From NCBI RefSeq assembly GCF_902859725.1, contig NZ_CADIJP010000012.1, forward strand, positions 1-64,000: DNA of 64,000 nucleotides. Reading direction: 5' to 3'. The stretch is from Achromobacter mucicolens. GTDB lineage: Bacteria > Pseudomonadota > Gammaproteobacteria > Burkholderiales > Burkholderiaceae_B. How positions within the stretch are numbered: position 1 is the stretch's first letter; each line of letters begins with the position of its first letter. Shown here piece by piece: positions 60,795-64,000 of the stretch. Both the position numbers and the translations under genes were made by a program. The notes beneath the pieces were generated by a model. That model was not told where the DNA came from, made no database searches, and saw nothing but the letters and a program-made list of their open reading frames with translations.

Positions 60795-61636
60795 GAACTG
60801 ATAGCTCCTTGTTCAGCCGCCTGCCATACCTTAAGCGCATCCACGGTGGCCGCAACATCGTGCACGCGCACGATGGAGGCGCCACGCGCGACGCAGGCAA
60901 GCGCGGCGGCAATGCTGCCGGGCAGCCGGTCGCCGACCGGCCGGCCGGTGGCCTGGCCGATCATATTCTTGCGCGACAGGCCGATCAGCAATGGATAACC
61001 GGTGCTGCGCAGGCTGGACAGCCGGCGCAGCAGTTGAAAGTTCTGGTCGGCCGTCTTGCCGAACCCGAAACCCGGGTCCAGCACGATGCGCCGAGGATCG
61101 ATCCAGGCCGCGCGCAGCTTTTGCGCGCGTGCCCCCAGGAACAGGCCGATTTCACCGATCAGGTCGGTGTACTCGGGCGGCGCCGCCTGCATGGTGCGCG
61201 GCTCGCCTTTCATGTGCATGACGCACAGGCCGCAGCGCGATTGCGAGACCGCCTCGATCGCGCCCGGCTGCCTGAAACCATAGATGTCGTTGATCATGTC
61301 CGCGCCCGCGTCCAGCGTGGCGCGCATGACCTCCGGCTTGAAGGTGTCGATGGACAGCGGCACGCCGCAGTCGCGCAGCGCCTCGACCACCGGCAGCAGC
61401 CGGTCCAGCTCGTCGGACACGGACACGGGGTCTGCGCCGGGCCGCGTGGACTCGCCGCCAAGATCCAGGATCTGCGCGCCTTCGTCGATCAGCCGGCGCG
61501 CATGCGCCACCGCGGAATCGGTATCGTCGTGCTGGCCGCCGTCGGAAAACGAGTCCGGCGTGACATTGACGATGCCCATGACAAGCGGGCGCTCGAGATC
61601 AAACTCGAAGCGCCCGCAAAGGAAGTTATTTGCCAT
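60791..61636 (-). CDS. folP: Dihydropteroate synthase
   Basis: The 281-residue TIM-barrel enzyme joins 4-aminobenzoate to the pterin in folate synthesis and is the target of sulfonamides. Signature segments: [15 protein letters not shown] (phosphate loop), [15 protein letters not shown] and [23 protein letters not shown]-like end. It overlaps glmM by four bases and follows ftsH after 18 bases. Confidence 0.97.
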   Translation of the reverse strand: MANNFLCGRFEFDLERPLVMGIVNVTPDSFSDGGQHDDTDSAVAHARRLIDEGAQILDLGGESTRPGADPVSVSDELDRLLPVVEALRDCGVPLSIDTFKPEVMRATLDAGADMINDIYGFRQPGAIEAVSQSRCGLCVMHMKGEPRTMQAAPPEYTDLIGEIGLFLGARAQKLRAAWIDPRRIVLDPGFGFGKTADQNFQLLRRLSSLRSTGYPLLIGLSRKNMIGQATGRPVGDRLPGSIAAALACVARGASIVRVHDVAATVDALKVWQAAEQGAISS

Positions 61637-61654
61637 AACCCAGAACGAAGGACC

Positions 61655-63541
<1,887 letters not shown>

Positions 63542-63761
63542 GGTCGATCTCCTGCTTTCGATTCCGACCGGCGACTGTGCACCCGCGTATGGCACAGTCA
63601 CAAGTATGTCAATAGCCCATTCTAACCTGTAGGACGGAGTTGCGTCCTGGCAGCCGTGGGGCCCATTTAATTACATTTGATTCTTGAGTTTTCTGGTCGT
63701 TGTCTCGGCGGGCCGGGGTTTTCTTGGCCAGGGCACCTTGCCCCGGATGGATACGGAAGGG

Positions 63762-64000
63762 TTACTTCAGATCGCGCGCCACCAGAAAGGTTTCAGAGGA
63801 CTTGTCCCGTGACGCCTTCGGTTTGCGTTCGACCACCCGGCGAAAGCGCTTTTTGAAGGATTCCACGATCTGCGAAAAGCCAGTGCCGTGGAATGCCTTG
63901 ACGATCAGCGCCCCGTTGGGCTTGAGGTGGGCGCAGGAAAATTCCATCGCCAATTCGCACACATGCTGGATGCGCGCGGCATCGGCAATACCCACCCCGG
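63762..64000 (-). CDS. rlmE: 23S rRNA methyltransferase RlmE (3' part, cut by the window edge)
   Basis: The C-terminal 79 or so residues of an RrmJ/RlmE protein are visible: [20 protein letters not shown], then [10 protein letters not shown] and [20 protein letters not shown] ending in LVARDLK. The K of VKAFHG and E of SSETF belong to the catalytic tetrad. RlmE methylates U2552 of 23S rRNA. It lies 220 bases upstream of ftsH, the usual rlmE-ftsH order. The 5' part is outside the window. Confidence 0.92.
   Translation of the reverse strand, partial: GVGIADAARIQHVCELAMEFSCAHLKPNGALIVKAFHGTGFSQIVESFKKRFRRVVERKPKASRDKSSETFLVARDLK

Overview
The window is 64 kb of GC-rich chromosome that looks betaproteobacterial, most likely Alcaligenaceae (Achromobacter or Bordetella-like). 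This rests on the gene order glmM-folP-ftsH-rlmE, the pst-ppk-ppx block, a Bug-type (tripartite tricarboxylate transporter) binding protein plus a decayed one, many LysR regulators, and the overall codon and base composition. The species is an inference. No IS element, prophage, CRISPR array or origin is visible.

Layout. 1-12.2 kb: a DUF1127-like small protein with a divergent LysR; a succinate-type CoA-transferase with a divergent LysR; a large MscS channel; two small secreted proteins separated by a UUCG-loop hairpin; a membrane protein; an ABM monooxygenase; a MazG-like pyrophosphohydrolase; a DUF1653/exonuclease pair; and a soluble PAS-PAS chemoreceptor. 12.3-13.0 kb: a glutathione transferase.

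13.2-28.9 kb is the most interesting region: a catabolic island of four transcription units around one FCD-type GntR regulator. Minus-strand operon A encodes a split transketolase, an AroE-like dehydrogenase and a GMC oxidoreductase. Plus-strand operon B is gntR plus a GldA-like metal alcohol dehydrogenase. Minus-strand operon C encodes an SDR, a lambda-crystallin-type 3-hydroxyacid dehydrogenase and a beta-keto acid cleavage enzyme (BKACE). Plus-strand operon D encodes a branched-chain-type ABC importer with fused permease and ATPase, a PIG3-like quinone reductase and an SDR. Three near-identical AT-rich palindromes lie in the two divergent promoter regions, so all four units are probably one regulon. 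No kinase is present, the AroE-like protein has lost both substrate-binding serines, and the substrate cannot be named from sequence.

28.9-42.1 kb is mixed: thiopurine methyltransferase, a DUF1275 protein, an SMI1/KNR4-ankyrin plus LprI-like pair, an aldo/keto reductase with a divergent AraC regulator, LysR plus ycaC, a sterol-desaturase-like hydroxylase, a YdcH-family protein, a Bug-protein remnant, a BamE-like lipoprotein and a NUC endonuclease. 42.2-47.1 kb is a stress-type cluster: APH/kinase fusion, erythromycin-esterase family, phosphoribosyltransferase, a 51-residue protein and a BON protein, with a perfect FNR/DNR-like palindrome between its divergent arms. 47.2-50.1 kb holds LysR, an alpha/beta hydrolase and a Bug protein.

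50.2-64 kb is conserved core: tRNA-Pro(UGG), pstSCAB, ppk, ppx, an OlsB-like ornithine acyltransferase, glmM, folP, ftsH (TTG start) and the 3' part of rlmE. Pho boxes with identical 10-base spacing to a -10 element precede both pstS and ppk, tying phosphate import to polyphosphate synthesis.
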